From Panicum virgatum (lineage: Eukaryota; Streptophyta; Magnoliopsida; Poales; Poaceae), in NCBI RefSeq assembly GCF_016808335.1, contig NC_053146.1, forward strand, positions 4,379,015 to 4,443,014: a DNA stretch of 64,000 nucleotides, read 5' to 3'. The first letter of the stretch is position 1. The number at the start of each line of letters is the position of its first letter. Both the position numbers and the translations under genes were made by a program. This document shows, one piece after another, positions 17,007 through 29,013 of the stretch. Under the pieces are notes generated by a model. The model saw only the letters and a program-made list of their open reading frames with translations. It had not been told where the DNA came from and did no database searches.

Positions 17007-18560
17007 ATTGACCGTGGCAATACCATATTGTTGTTCATGTCCATCATCATTAAACTTAAAGTGCACGATGGGTTGCTCTCATATTGGTGCATATGTACAG
17101 TTTACAGTCTCTTTCACATATAGGTGTCATCACATCTTGATAAACAACTATTAGTTTCACCGTGTCTTTTGTGATGGCAGACTGGCAGTTGATCCACATA
17201 GGGAGTGTGGGAACATTGATGGAGAACTAGGAGCTAGCTGATCCACACAAGCTCTGCCCAGCTAGACATGCAGCTAGATGACTTCGTCAGGATTTCCCTA
17301 GCCTTTTGGAACCTATCTAAGTCTGGATTTCATATTAAAAAAAACTGTTATATGCTCAACAGGGGTAGTATGGGCTAACAACTCATAATAACTACAGGGA
17401 ATTGATCAAAGGTAATAATAATGCCATAAAACAATAATGACATTGCATTGTTACGTTCATATATAGTACCAAGTTTGTTTTCAACTATTTTTTCTTCTAC
17501 ATTTTATTAAGATAGGTATATCTCATTACTGCTATTATCTAATAACTAATTACTAATATATTACAACGCATCGATGATACAATACCTGGTGTTCTAGACC
17601 GACCCCTTTGGTCTCGGTTTCCTAGTACTGGTTGGAAAACCGGGACCAAATAAAGCCGGTTTTCAACCGGTACTAAGAGCCCTTTCTTTCTCCAGTAGTG
17701 TGACATCCAAAGGAAATTAAACTGAAGACAAAAGAGAGACCTGCAAGCCACTGGGTCTCGCTAGTTTGCGGGCGATCGTAAATTTTGGTCCGTACGGTCG
17801 ATTTTTCGACCGTTTTTTCTTTCCTTTTTTAGTAACCTTTTGTCGTTTTGTGATAAAAATTTCTGAGAAAATTTTCAAGGGGAAAAATTGATGAAGCGAA
17901 AAAATTTGACGGGAAAATATTGGAAGAAAAATTTTCGAGAAACAAACAAAAAATATTGAGGAGAAAACTATTACATTCAAAACAAGAAAAGCTTTGATAA
18001 AATTTTTTTTGCATCCAAACGAAAAGAAAAAAAAGGCTCGGATAAAAAAAATTCATCCAGAATCAAAAGAAATTCAGAAAAAAAATTTGTGATTTTTTTT
18101 TGCATAAAACAAAAACACTTACCTGCGCGCGGCGAGCCGCCACATGGCCTCCCCGCCGCGGCCCCGCCCAGGCGCGCCACTGCCGCCGCGGATCCGGTGC
18201 CGGCGGCCGCTGCCGCCATGGGATTCGGGGCCGCTGGAGCCGCCGGAGGGAGGCGGAGGTGCGGCGGCGGAGGGGGAGGGAGGCCACGGCGGGCGCGGCC
18301 GGGCCAAGGAGCGCAGGCGCGGCGCTGCTGGTGGAAGACGAAGCGAGCCAAGGTGGAGGAAGGAGAAAATGAAAAAGGGGGAAAGAGAAAGATGACAACG
18401 GTGGGTTGAGTCTACCGTGAGTTGAACTCACGGTCGACGGTAAAATCAGGATTGGGCAAGCCACTAACGGTAATGCAGTAAACAAAGTCCATCCCCAATG
18501 GAATTGTTCATCTTGGCAGTTGACAGACCGTGCTGCTACCAGTACGACCACACACTGATT
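17007..18560. other. Intergenic DNA with repeat fragments and a GC-rich island
   Basis: 17007-17560 is AT-rich without recognised features. 17570-17706 ends CTTTCTTTCTCCAGTAGTG after ACCGGTACTAAG, which resembles one terminus of a small CACTA-type element; no matching left end was found. 17760-18110 is A- and T-rich. 18120-18420 is an abrupt GC-rich island open in several frames on both strands, with no recognisable protein. Confidence 0.4.
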
Positions 18561-18722
18561 CTCCAAGTCCTATCAGCTAGATAATCACACCAACATTGCC
18601 CATTGGTTGATGTAGCCTATTGCTTGATCTTTCCAACCTCTTGCGCCCTCAACTGCACTGTCCTCCCACAGACAACCCACCAAACACCTTTTCTCCTCCC
18701 CCCTGCCCCCACTCAGGTTGTT

Positions 18723-18848
<126 letters not shown>

Positions 18849-18950
18849 CATCCGGCTGCTGCTTCCTCCACAAACCTCTCTCCAATTCCACCGTAAACGA
18901 CGACAGAGCCAAAGGTCAGGGGAAATTGGGCTATGCCCTCACCAGTCTTC

Positions 18951-18960
18951 CATATATAGG
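18951..18960 (+). promoter_or_regulatory. TATA box of the YABBY gene
   Basis: CATATATAGG lies about 115 bp before the start codon. Transcription would start near 18985, giving a 5' UTR of roughly 85 bases. Confidence 0.6.
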
Positions 18961-19069
18961 GCACAGGAGGCATCGTTCTTGTTCATTCACATCTCCTGCA
19001 TCTTTGCCTCCTTCCTCTCACTAGATCTCACCTTTGCGACGGCAAGGTAGGCGCTTGGAGATCAGAGAA

Positions 19070-21325
19070 ATGTCAACCCAGTTTGCATCCGAGCATGTTT
19101 GCTATGTCAACTGCAACTATTGCAATACCATCCTGGTGGTATGTATAGTTCTCTCTCTCTCTCTCTCTGTGTAACTCCCCCCCCCGCCCCTCTCACTCTC
19201 TTACGTGATCTGCAGAAGTTTCTTTCTTTTTTTAACGAACTGATGTGCAGCAAGTTTCTTTTTCCTTTTTTTTTCCATGGAAGCTAACCTATGGTGATCC
19301 AGTTCAAGTGTGCTCTGCCGCCATGCATATACTGGTTCCTGGCTGTGTTTAATATTATTCTACCAAAAGTTTTTTCACTCCTTGCTACTTCAATCTAAAA
19401 CAATCTGTTTCTGAAGATGTTCTAAGTGCATGGTTATGTACCCAAATTTTGGCATCATGAAATATGAAGTGAAAATTAGGAGAAATACTATGTTTGAATC
19501 TTCCTTTGATGAGCAAAACAAAACCATAGAGAATAAATTTCTTTTCCACCTTTCCAATTTGTAACAATTATTCCCCTACCCTCTTCAAGTATACAGCACC
19601 TTTAAATAACAGGATACACATCTTCTTTTTCGTCTTGTACATGGTTTTGGTTTCCAATAAATGGAATTTCCTTCAGCTTTAATGAGACCCATTCATAGCT
19701 CAGATCCAACACTAATATATATGCTTGCTCTTCCTCTCTTTTTTTTGAAATCGATGCTAGCTCTTCCTCTCAAACAGATACAAACTGAAGTTCGTGGCAG
19801 GATTTCATAATTTTATCAATTAAAAAGCATATAGGTTTTCAATGACCGGATACTTTTAAGCTAATTTAATTTGTTAGAAACATATAAATATTTGGGAAGG
19901 CAATACCCATGGCAGCAGCATGCATGAGATATTGATTTTTTTTTTCTTCTTGAGGCTTTCTCTATCTAGCTACCAGCTGATAATGCCATTTCTTCATGGT
20001 TTCGTGACAAAACCATTTCTGCCGCCCAACTTTACAAGCATGCAGGCGTAGACGATTAAAGCCTCTTTAACCCAACTGGCTTTAGTCTCCCATGCGATAA
20101 TACACCAGTGTACCTTGTTACTAGCATATCTTTATGAATATCTTTTTAGGAATTATACCTAGAATTTTATGATGCAGTAGTCAATAAAAAAAATGAAGTT
20201 GGGGACGACTAGGGCTGCAAATGGGTGACTCTTAGGTGCACCTCCAACCCTCTTTAGTTCAAAATTTTGTACTACTTTTCTGTCGGCCCAAAACCAGGAG
20301 AGTTGGCCAAATCGGGCACACACCCGAAGGAAGTCCTGCTACACCCCAAAAGCTAGCTCAAGAGGTGAGAGACTCCCTCACTTTTATGTTGGTTCAACTC
20401 TCTCCCCACAACCAATGTGGGATTAATCCCAACAATCTCCCCCTCACACATTGGTGCCTCACACATTGGTGCGCTAACATTTTCCAAATTGAGATATGGT
20501 TTTGAAGAATTAGTTCAAAATTTTAAACTAAGAAGGATTGGAGGGGCACTAAGGGTTATCAATTGGCACCCCTAGGGACGACAGCCTTCCCTCTCGTTCT
20601 GCACATGTGCAGGGAGAAGTGGATCTGCTGGTCATGTCATTTTCCCCTTTCTTGATGTTGGCGCAGGTGGGGGATCTAGCTAGGTTTGTGTATGCGTGTG
20701 TGCGATCTATCTATCGATATGATGTTGCGCTGAAAGAGAGGAGAGAGCGTGACATCAACTTTCAACTGCAAAAGATACAACCTTTTCTCATTATATACAT
20801 TATTATATATGCTCATAATATTCACATGAGACTCTAAACATCTCTCTCTCTCTCTCTCTCTCAGGCTTCCCCTTTCTCTCTTTTCTCTGTCTCCTGTCTG
20901 ATGAGAGAGATTCTCGTTTACACGCCTGAGATGTCATGTCTGCCTCCTGGAGGCGATCAGTAGTAGCTGATGATGAGGGGATCCATGCAGGCTAGTGAAG
21001 CTAGGGTCCAGCATCTCCAGGCAGGCAGCGAGGTAGCACTTGAAAGATAGATTCCTGAAAAGGTGTTGCATGCAGTCAAAAGACAACGGCATGGATGGAT
21101 GTACATCAAGGCATGGCGCAGCAACTTCCCTATTCCTACGTGCTCAAAAAAAAAAAACTTCCCTATTCCTACTTGGCGCTTTGCACTGGCCATCATACAA
21201 TACAAACATATCTGGCATAGCCCAGGGCACCCTTTGCTTCCCACTTGTAGCTCCTACAAGTCTGTGCTCTTCGATCTTTTGCAACATCCACATCTCTCTT
21301 CGGGGAGGGAGAGGGAGGGGGGGGG

Positions 21326-21383
<58 letters not shown>

Positions 21384-22375
21384 TCAGTTAGGCATTATTC
21401 AAAAACCATGGAATCATTTGCAAAGATGGTCCAAAGTTAGGCATAGCCTATAGCTGCTACATAAATTATTTGATCAAATAGATCAAGCATTTACTTCTAG
21501 TACGTATATGAAACACTGTTTGATTGTACTTTTTATTTATGGACTCCCAAACAAACAATATAATATCAATGCCACATTGCCATGCATGTATTTGTGGCGC
21601 CATGGAATCCCATTGTCTATAATCTCCCCCATTTTACTTAATGCTTTTAATTACACTTTCCTTGTTTGGGCAAAGTTAGTAAAGCTGTCAGGGTCTTATT
21701 TAAAAACAAAATATTTTTTGGAAAAGAATATAAATAGAATTGTACAACAAAATACAATTTTTTATTATCATAAATTCATGTGTGCATCTATGCAGGTGAA
21801 TGTGCCGAACACTTGTTCCTACAACATCGTGACTGTTAAATGTGGGCATTGCACAATGGCGCTCTCGATGGATCTCAGTCCTTTCCACCAGGCACGGATT
21901 GTTCCAGACAACCAGGTGAAGGACTCGTTCAGCAACTCACACTGATAACATGAAAGGATTTCCAAGAAAATATGATATCATTTTAAATTAATTTGATTTT
22001 CACAGGATACTTAAAAATGTGGATATATTTTAGCTGTTGGCATATATATGCACAATTTTCTTTTAATTATTTGGGCATATTGAACACAATATTTTATTTG
22101 AAAATTTGCCCAAACATAATTTTTATTTACACTGAAACTTAAATTTCTTCAGTGTGCATCATAATTTGTTACATGCATGTTTTTCTATATAGGTTGTTCA
22201 GAACAGAGGATTTCATCAATACAATAATTTTGGGAGCTATGAGCCAGCCTCCAGAAATCTACGAAATCAGTCCATGTACCAGATGTCAAACAATCAGCCA
22301 CAAGTGCAACCAATGCGACGTATGTACTATATTCTCGTGGTTTCTAAAACAAAAAGCTCAGCATAGCTATACAAT

Positions 22376-22437
<62 letters not shown>

Positions 22438-25400
22438 TCATGATTGCTGAAGAACAAAGTTCAATGCTGTGCTTAGTTTGTTCATTTCACTTTTAATTTC
22501 TTTCATGTTTCCAGCCCCAGAGAAGAGACAGCGTGTTCCGTCAGCATACAACAGATTCATCAAGTGAGATTTCAAGCCACAGTATTTGCTGGCATGAGTA
22601 CTTTAATACTAAATAGAGTAATCTAGTCGTTTTGCCTAGATGTACATGTATTACCTTTCTACAATTCTGATCACTTTGAGGAAACTTTGTCTGCACATCT
22701 CGCTGCAACCTTGTTACCTCTCCAGACATCCAAACTCTTTCTCTTCTTTCATCAAGAATCCCACCAGTATTGTCAATAAAGTCTAATCATTCACTAACAT
22801 ACTAGAAAAATCAAAAAAATTCCTGAAAGTCAGGCATAACATTTGAACGAAAATTTGTATGTTTGCAAAAAAAAAGTTTACTCAAGCTAATTTTATTGAA
22901 AACAAATTCAATTTCTTAAGATGTTTGTAATTATTTTATTTTCATTGCATTATAATGCACTTAATATTTTAACTCTATGGACTTTTCAAAAAATTCAAAA
23001 CTTATAATCACAAATGTTTCTAGACTTCTTAATTAGAAATTATTTTGAACTTTTATCTTGATTCCCCTTATTTTCTCTACTGAATTGAAAAATGATGTTG
23101 CTAACTAGAAGGAGATGTCAAAAGAGAAATGTGCAGTGAGGAAAGCGTGACAAAAGGGAATATTTTTGTTTTCTTTAGAGTAATAGGGAATATGGATGTA
23201 TTCAAGAGAAAAGGTATAAGCTTCATAAACCATTTGTGGGCTAGAGCATACCTAAAATATTTTATAAGGTCCCTTATTTTAAACTTATGCAATAGAACTT
23301 CTCCATAGAAAACTAATTTAGTTTACTTAAGCCTATCTATATTAGTTATAATTAGATTAACTATATAGTAAGACTACTATAGTAACTAAGTGGCATATGA
23401 ACCAAATATTACCTATATTGCAGTAAAAAGTGGAAAATTAAATATTTTGCAATTCATGTCTTAATTTCCAAATGCCCAAAAATTTGGTACAACCATCATA
23501 AAAGAAAGGACAAATACATGAAACAAGAGGCGTAAAGTGACACAATACTGTGATTTTTTCGAAGATAGCAATGTAAACCTGCAATTAAGTCTGCCTAAAT
23601 CTTTTAGGTTGGTGACTTCAACATTAAAAAAATCTTGGTGATAAGTATTTATCAAATGGATCAAATCAGACAACTTATATGATTAAAAATTTCACCAACT
23701 AGATTGGTTTGATTAAAAAGAATGAGAAGTGCGCATGGTCTTAGCTAATAAGGTGTTATAATATTATATACACACTTCACACTCCCAAATTGTTGAGTAG
23801 TGTACCTGGTTATCAAAATAATTTTAAAGCTCAGCTGCAAGGAGATCATGTGATCACAAATATTTAGATTAAAGTATATGGCTGCTCCTCAAACTTGTTA
23901 GGGTGTATCATCCCGGTCCCTAAATTTATAAAACCAGAAATCTGGATCCTTAAACTTGTCAAGGTGTATCATCCCGGCCACTAAACTTAGAAAACCAGAA
24001 ATCTTGGTCCATGCAATAACTAAAAGTGGTTTCGAACCATATTTTTAGTTAAAAAACAAAGTCAACAAATAATAGATATAGTTTTTAAACCATAAAAATA
24101 TCTCTAAGCCCCCAAAATTCTTCAAAAATTTCAAAAAAAGATACTAGATATACAAAGCCTAAATAAAAATAGTTGGAGCTCATAAAAATACCGAGTAAAA
24201 TATATTTTCACATTTTTATAGAGTTAAATCTAATTTTAGAAGTTTACAAAAATATTTTCAAGAGCTTTAATTAGTTTCAAAATATTTTCATTTGAATTTT
24301 AGAGGCTTGGTGATATTTAATGGTTTTAAAACTATATCTCTTATTTGTTGGATTTGTTTTTGAACTAAAACATGGTCTGAAACCACTTTTAGTCATAGCA
24401 TGGACCCAAATTCTCGGTTTTTTAAGTTTATGGACTGGGATGACACACTCTAACAAGTTTAAGGACCCGAATTTCTGGTTTTATTAGTTGGCGGACCGGG
24501 CTGACATACCCTAACAAGTTTGTGGATCGGCTGAGTATTTTACTCTTTTTTTTAGAAAAATGAACTTGCAGTTAATTATTGGCCCTTAATAAGGTATCAA
24601 TATTTCAACCTAGCCACAAAAGCTGTATCTGGTTTAGATATTAATGTGACTTCATCTAAATTTAATTGAATTATCTTTCTTATCATATGTCTTAATTTGT
24701 CAGCCTAAGTAATTTAGAGTAGTAAGTCTCAGTACTGTGTTTTCTTCACATTTGATCCAATGTAAGTTTCTTCTTCCTGACAACAGGGAAGAAATACAAA
24801 GGATAAAGACTAGCAATCCAGAGATTAGCCACAGGGAGGCATTCAGTGCTGCAGCAAAGAATGTAAGTTTGGCCTAATTTGCTTTAAATATAATGAACAC
24901 AAAGCAACAATTGCGCGCGCAGACACACCTTTATGATGTCATATGATCGACTACCACACTAAATACTAATAGGAGACTAAGCTATCTTAGGGCATCTCTC
25001 CAACAATGCACACACATCAAAGAGAACTGGACTGCTTAGTTATTAATTAGATAGCTAGTCTACTCAGCATCGAACATGCAGGGGTCTACAATAAATCTAT
25101 ATATGAGTTGTAGGCCCCAATTAATTTAAATTTGACAATGTGCTAGACCCAACCCATTTGAAGAGGCTATAGTTGGTGTGCGAACAATAAACTCTTATAG
25201 CCAGCAGTCATGTACGTGATTACATGACTCCATAAACATACACATGCTCTTCATCTTAATCCTCATATAACTGTAAACTAATAAGAACTTAGAAAATTGT
25301 AGGTTATTTTTGTATTTTTAGATACATAGTTTAATTTTTACTATATTTAAATATAGTGTATATCTAAATATATGTAGCAAAAACTAAGAACTTATTATAA

Positions 25401-25585
25401 AAGTCAAAACAAATTATAATTTGGAATAACTTGGAAAGGAGGGAGTACAGCTCGTCATCACGTAAACTTATTCATGTATATGCATGTGTCTCTGATTTGG
25501 TTCAAATGCATGCATGCAGTGGGCTCATCTTCCTCGGCTCCATTTCGGCCTGAGTGTCGCCGACGGTGGCGGCGGCAGCAGCTAG
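19070..25585 (+). CDS. YAB1: YABBY transcription factor, YABBY1-like, six exons
   Basis: Plant-specific nuclear DNA-binding protein of the YABBY family, which acts in lateral-organ polarity and floral organ development. Exons: 19070-19138, 21796-21915, 22193-22319, 22515-22563, 24787-24862, 25520-25585. All junctions are GT-AG with consistent phases, giving 168 residues. The N-terminal C2C2 zinc finger uses Cys15, Cys18, Cys39 and Cys42 (NCNYC, then VKCGHC). The HMG-like YABBY domain starts at [12 protein letters not shown] (from residue 109) and runs through [15 protein letters not shown]. The C-terminus ends in a Gly/Ser run. The start ATG matches the family N-terminus (MSTQF, then EHVCYV). 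The peptide fits rice YABBY1 better than YABBY2/Shattering1 or DROOPING LEAF. Introns 1 and 4 are long (about 2.7 and 2.2 kb) and hold MITEs and microsatellites. No coding defect is seen. Confidence 0.95.
20220..20574. mobile_element. hAT-type MITE in YABBY intron 1, TSD GGGACGAC
   Basis: Ends TAGGGCTGCAA and TTGGCACCCCTA are near-perfect inverted repeats. They extend inward through a longer imperfect repeat containing TAGTTCAAAATTTT. The 8-bp duplication GGGACGAC flanks it exactly (20212-20219 and 20575-20582), which assigns it to hAT. The middle holds a different repeat ending in a short duplicated CACACATTGGTGC, possibly a nested fragment. Confidence 0.9.
21123..21172 (+). mobile_element. 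Micro-retroposition scar: 16 bp with poly-A between 17-bp repeats
   Basis: AACTTCCCTATTCCTAC occurs at 21123-21139 and again at 21156-21172. Between them is only GTGCTC plus an A run. This is the pattern expected from target-primed retroposition that stopped almost at once. Simple duplication with A-run expansion is the alternative. Confidence 0.55.
21317..21380 (+). repeat. G12 run followed by (AG)26 in YABBY intron 1
   Basis: A run of 12 G is followed by about 52 bp of AG dinucleotides. Length is likely polymorphic. It lies about 415 bp before exon 2. Confidence 0.95.
22379..22435. repeat. (TA)n microsatellite, about 57 bp, in YABBY intron 3
   Basis: Pure TA dinucleotides in the 195-bp intron between exons 3 and 4. 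Confidence 0.95.
23868..24550. mobile_element. Fold-back MITE in YABBY intron 4, TIRs about 180 bp
   Basis: The left arm (TCAAACTTGTTAGGGTGTAT, then ATCCCGGTCC) is repeated in inverse at the right end. Each arm contains a second internal copy of the same module and continues to AACTAAAAGTGGTTT. The unpaired centre is about 300 bp and AT-rich. TTTAGA occurs at both edges and may be the target duplication. Transcription of the intron would give a long hairpin RNA. Confidence 0.75.
25260..25447. mobile_element. Degenerate Stowaway-like MITE remnant in YABBY intron 5
   Basis: An AT-rich stretch ends in GGAAAGGAGGGAGTA, the right terminus of a Stowaway element with its TA. The matching CTCCCTC left end is not visible, so the left limit is approximate. 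Confidence 0.45.
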
Positions 25586-25860
25586 ATCATCGCTGATGCT
25601 GTGCTTGCTACATATGTCAAGAAGATAGATCGAGCGCTGCGTACGCGTATGCGCACGCTGACGATCGATGGAGAACTCTTCACCATCAGCTTATATATAG
25701 TTAAAGCTGTGCTACATGTATTCTGCTACCGGGGTTTGTGTGAGTTTTTAAGTGTGGACTGCTGGTGATAATCTGTATTTCTCGGACCTAGTTGTGTGCG
25801 TGCATGTTCTGCGTTCAGCAGTGATCGATGTGTGCATGCTGGAGATTATGTATATTGCTA

Positions 25861-25866
25861 AATAAA
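25861..25866 (+). terminator. Probable polyadenylation signal of the YABBY gene
   Basis: AATAAA lies 276 bp after the stop codon and about 47 bp before the CACTA terminus. The transcript would end at or just before the transposon. Confidence 0.55.
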
Positions 25867-25912
25867 TGGAATTATTTGTGCACCAAGGCAGGGTCTGATA
25901 TAATGAATGTGT

Positions 25913-26210
25913 CACTACGGGAGACGCCACCTTTACCGTGTGCGAGAAGCTTTGCCGTGTGCACTTTGTCGGGCACACGGCAAACAGACTCTTTGCCGTG
26001 TGCCTAAAATGTAGCACACGGCAAATATACAGGCACACGCCAAACATGATGTTTGCCGTGTGCCAAGTGTTTAGCACACGGCAAACAAATGGACACACGG
26101 CATAGCCCCATCTTTGCCGTGTGCCGAGCAATAAAGCACACGGTAAACATATACACACGGCAAAAGAGTCTTCTTTGCCATGTGTTTTTGTTAAGCACAC
26201 GACAAATTTG
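25913..26210 (+). repeat. CACTA left terminal and subterminal repeats
   Basis: About ten copies of TTTGCCGTGTGC or its complement GCACACGGCAAA, arranged as facing pairs with 10-25 bp loops. In CACTA elements such repeats bind the transposon-encoded DNA-binding protein. A second cluster at 28558-28680 now lies beyond the Helitron. Confidence 0.9.
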
Positions 26211-27165
26211 ACTTTAAAAAATTAGTTCTCCGTTTGAAACTTTTTTGTTTATCTCTATATTGTACGTGGAACTCTACATTAAGTTTTGGTAATTTTCTCG
26301 GTCATTTTGCTATATTTAACATTTCTATTTCGTGAAAAGGAATATTAGAGAATAAGTCAACTTTGAACTGCAATAATTGTGAATAGAGTATTAATGAAGC
26401 AAAAAATGTTGTTCACATCATTTTTTCCCATTTGAGCTCTAATCTAAAAAATGGATGCAAAATTTGAAGATCTTGCTCATGAGCCATGCCATGAACCATG
26501 TGCCCCAATAATTTTTAAATTCTATAAAAAGCAAACTTACTCTGAAAAATATAAGATTTGTTATGCTATCATGATTTTATAAGTGGAGGCTATGGAAAAT
26601 TTTTGAAAATGTTTAGCACAAGTTATCGCATATACTCCTTATAAACCGAAGTATCTTCAAAGAAGATCTATAGAGTTGAGAAGGAGCTGTTGATATTTCA
26701 AGTGAAAGTGATAGTCGAATTGGGTGTTGACTTCAAAATTTTTTGTACATGCAATACACATCTTAGAATCTATCATGCCAAAATTTCATAATTTTGTAGA
26801 TTTATTTGTTATTTTTTATATCTTGTCTCCATTAAATAGTACCATGTGACATACATTGAAATGGAGGTGTAACTGCATGAAATAATGATTTTTCCAGTGC
26901 AATCATAGAACAGAAAATGTTGAGTGATTTTTTTGTGATATTTAGAGTGTTTTGAACAAATTTTAGTTAAACACGTAATGGTGATTCAGTTGTTACATAT
27001 CGGATTCAAATAGCATGAAATAGTACATTTAATCCGCATGTGATAATGAAGCAAGAAGTATTTATTCTTGCACGAAATGAATGATACATTTTTTGAATTA
27101 TTACTTATTTACTACAGAAGTTGAAACACTAGTTAAACAATAGTGGAAACACTAATTAAACATAA
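26211..27165. other. AT-rich non-coding left arm of the CACTA element
   Basis: No genes. A stretch near 26500-26570 (AAGCAAACTTACTCTG, then AAGATTTGTTA) is clearly similar to 53090-53147 in the second CACTA element, so this is family-specific subterminal DNA. Confidence 0.6.
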
Positions 27166-28531
27166 CTAGTTGAATACCCCGCGCGTTGCTGCGGGATTTG
27201 TGGACAAAAATGTTGAAGTTGAGTGTATTGAAAAGATGGAGATATGAAGTTGTAGCCAATTTTAGCATTTGAGATATATGGCATGGTTGTATATAAGATA
27301 TGCTTAAATACTAAAATTGAAGTACATATAAAAAATTCAAGTTGATGAAACTGATAAAAAGAGGAATCGTAATTGGTATGGTAAGATCGCTTTAATTTTA
27401 TTCTAGGAGAAAATGGAAAAAGTCTGCATCATTTTGTGAAGTGATTCGACTTTGTATCGACTCTGTGGCTAAGCGAAATTTATGCAAATATTTTTTTAAA
27501 ATGAAATGTGAGGAATGCAGTTGTGTGTGAAATGTTGATAATTAGAAATATAGTTGTACAAATATAGTTGTATCAAATAGTAAAATATTAAGGAGGAACC
27601 AAACATAGTATCAATATCAGAACATAATGAATGAATGTGTAACATTGAAGAGAAGAGACCAGGAACAATCCTTCACGGTGCTCTTCCTGCATGCCACAGT
27701 GATGCAAGACAAAATTTAAGCATAGCAAAACAGCTGGGGAAGGCAAGGAGCTACCAGAACCGAATGGAATAATGGAGTCGAGAGTGTGTGTAACGCTACG
27801 ATGGCTTCAACTAAGCAAAATATATAGAGCGTTGGGTTCTACAGATCATGAGTAGTGGAAGGGGTGGTGGTGGTAGTGTATTGTTAGATAGAGAGACTTA
27901 AGGAAATGACAGCTTGGATGATCAAGTTACAAACATGAGAGAAATGAAGAGACATAGTAAGGTGGATGAAGGAGTGCTTCTTCCATTGTTGGTGGCTCAA
28001 TGGGGATTGAGAGAAATATAAATTAACATTTTCTAGTGGGATGCATCAATCTTAGAAGACAGAAATATAATAGGAGACTAATTGTTTTTCTTTTTGTTAA
28101 CATTTCCTAGTGGGATGCATCAATTTTATAAGACAGAAACACCATAGGAGACTAATTGTTTTTCTTTTTGAAACAAATGTGGATTTATTTATTAATATTA
28201 GATAGACTAATATTTAATTGATAAATGAAAATAATGTTCATGAGACAATAATAAAAGAAAATAAAGGGAGGGGATTTAACATATGTATGTTGCATAGAGT
28301 AATATTTAATTGATAAATAAAAAATTTGGCTGTTGGGCTTCTTCTTTATTTATATTTTTGATGAACCGCAACATATTGAAAAACATGACCGAGAGAAATA
28401 GAAATTATGACACTTAGTGGGTTGATGACATAGCAACATGACACTTAGTGGATTGATGATGTGGCAGCACGAGAATTGAGAGAAATACAATTATGACACT
28501 TAGTGGGTTGCATCTATATAGAATATATAGA
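27166..28531 (-). mobile_element. Non-autonomous Helitron (1366 bp) nested in the CACTA element
   Basis: On the minus strand it begins TCTATATATTCTATATAG and ends with a GC-rich hairpin (CCCGCAGCAACGCGCGGGG), a short spacer and CTAG. The flanks are A before TC and T after CTAG, the A^T insertion rule of Helitrons. No Rep/helicase is encoded. A 74-bp imperfect tandem duplication lies inside. Confidence 0.8.
28023..28170 (+). repeat. 74-bp tandem duplication inside the Helitron
   Basis: Two adjacent copies begin TTAACATTT(T/C)CTAGTGGG (28023 and 28097) and end TTGTTTTTCTTTTTG, with several substitutions between them. Confidence 0.8.
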
Positions 28532-28557
28532 TTAGGAAGAAAAAAAAGAAAATGATT

Positions 28558-29013
28558 CTTTGCCGTGTGCCCTGCCCGGGGCACACGGCAAAGACATGCC
28601 TTTGCCGTGTGCCGGATCGGAGGCACACGGCAAAGGTGGTGTCTTTGCCGTGGGCCAGATCGGCGCACACGGCAAAGCCCGCCTCCCTTATCCCCTTCGA
28701 ATGGCTGCCTCAGACACTCACACACCACACACGCCACACATGCACTCTGCTTGTGCCGCCGCGCTCGCCCCGTCCGCACGCCGCCGCCGCCGCGCTCCCG
28801 CCGCTGCCGCATGCCAGCACGCTCGCCCGCCAGCACGCTCGCCCGCCGCCGCTCGCCCGCACGCTCGCCGCCGCTCACCTGCGCGCTGCCGCCGCACGCC
28901 CGCACGCACGCCGCACGGCCGCACGCTCGCCCACGCCGCACGCCCGCACGCTCGCCCGCACGCCGCCCCCGCCACCCTCGCCCGCACGCCGGCCCCGCCA
29001 TGCTTGCGCCTGC
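28558..29013 (+). other. CACTA inner subterminal repeats and GC-rich transposase leader, part 1
   Basis: 28558-28680 has six more CCGTGTGCC/GGCACACGG repeats. 28740-29013 is dominated by CGCACGCTCGCC-like units and is probably the 5' leader exon of the transposase gene. It is cut by the Athila-like insertion and resumes at 41217. Several open frames here come from base composition. Confidence 0.6.

Noticed and set aside
20260..20480. Separate retrotransposon inside the hAT MITE
   Set aside because: A CACACATTGGTGC duplication and unrelated middle sequence hint at a nested piece, but no ends or target duplication could be defined.
19070..25585. Naming the YABBY gene Shattering1 or DROOPING LEAF
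   Set aside because: The N-terminus, the middle exon and the Gly/Ser C-terminus fit the YABBY1 type better from remembered family features; orthology still needs a tree.
28740..29013. Coding gene in the CGCACGCTCGCC-rich stretch
   Set aside because: Repeated GC-rich units give open frames in all phases; position fits the CACTA leader exon.
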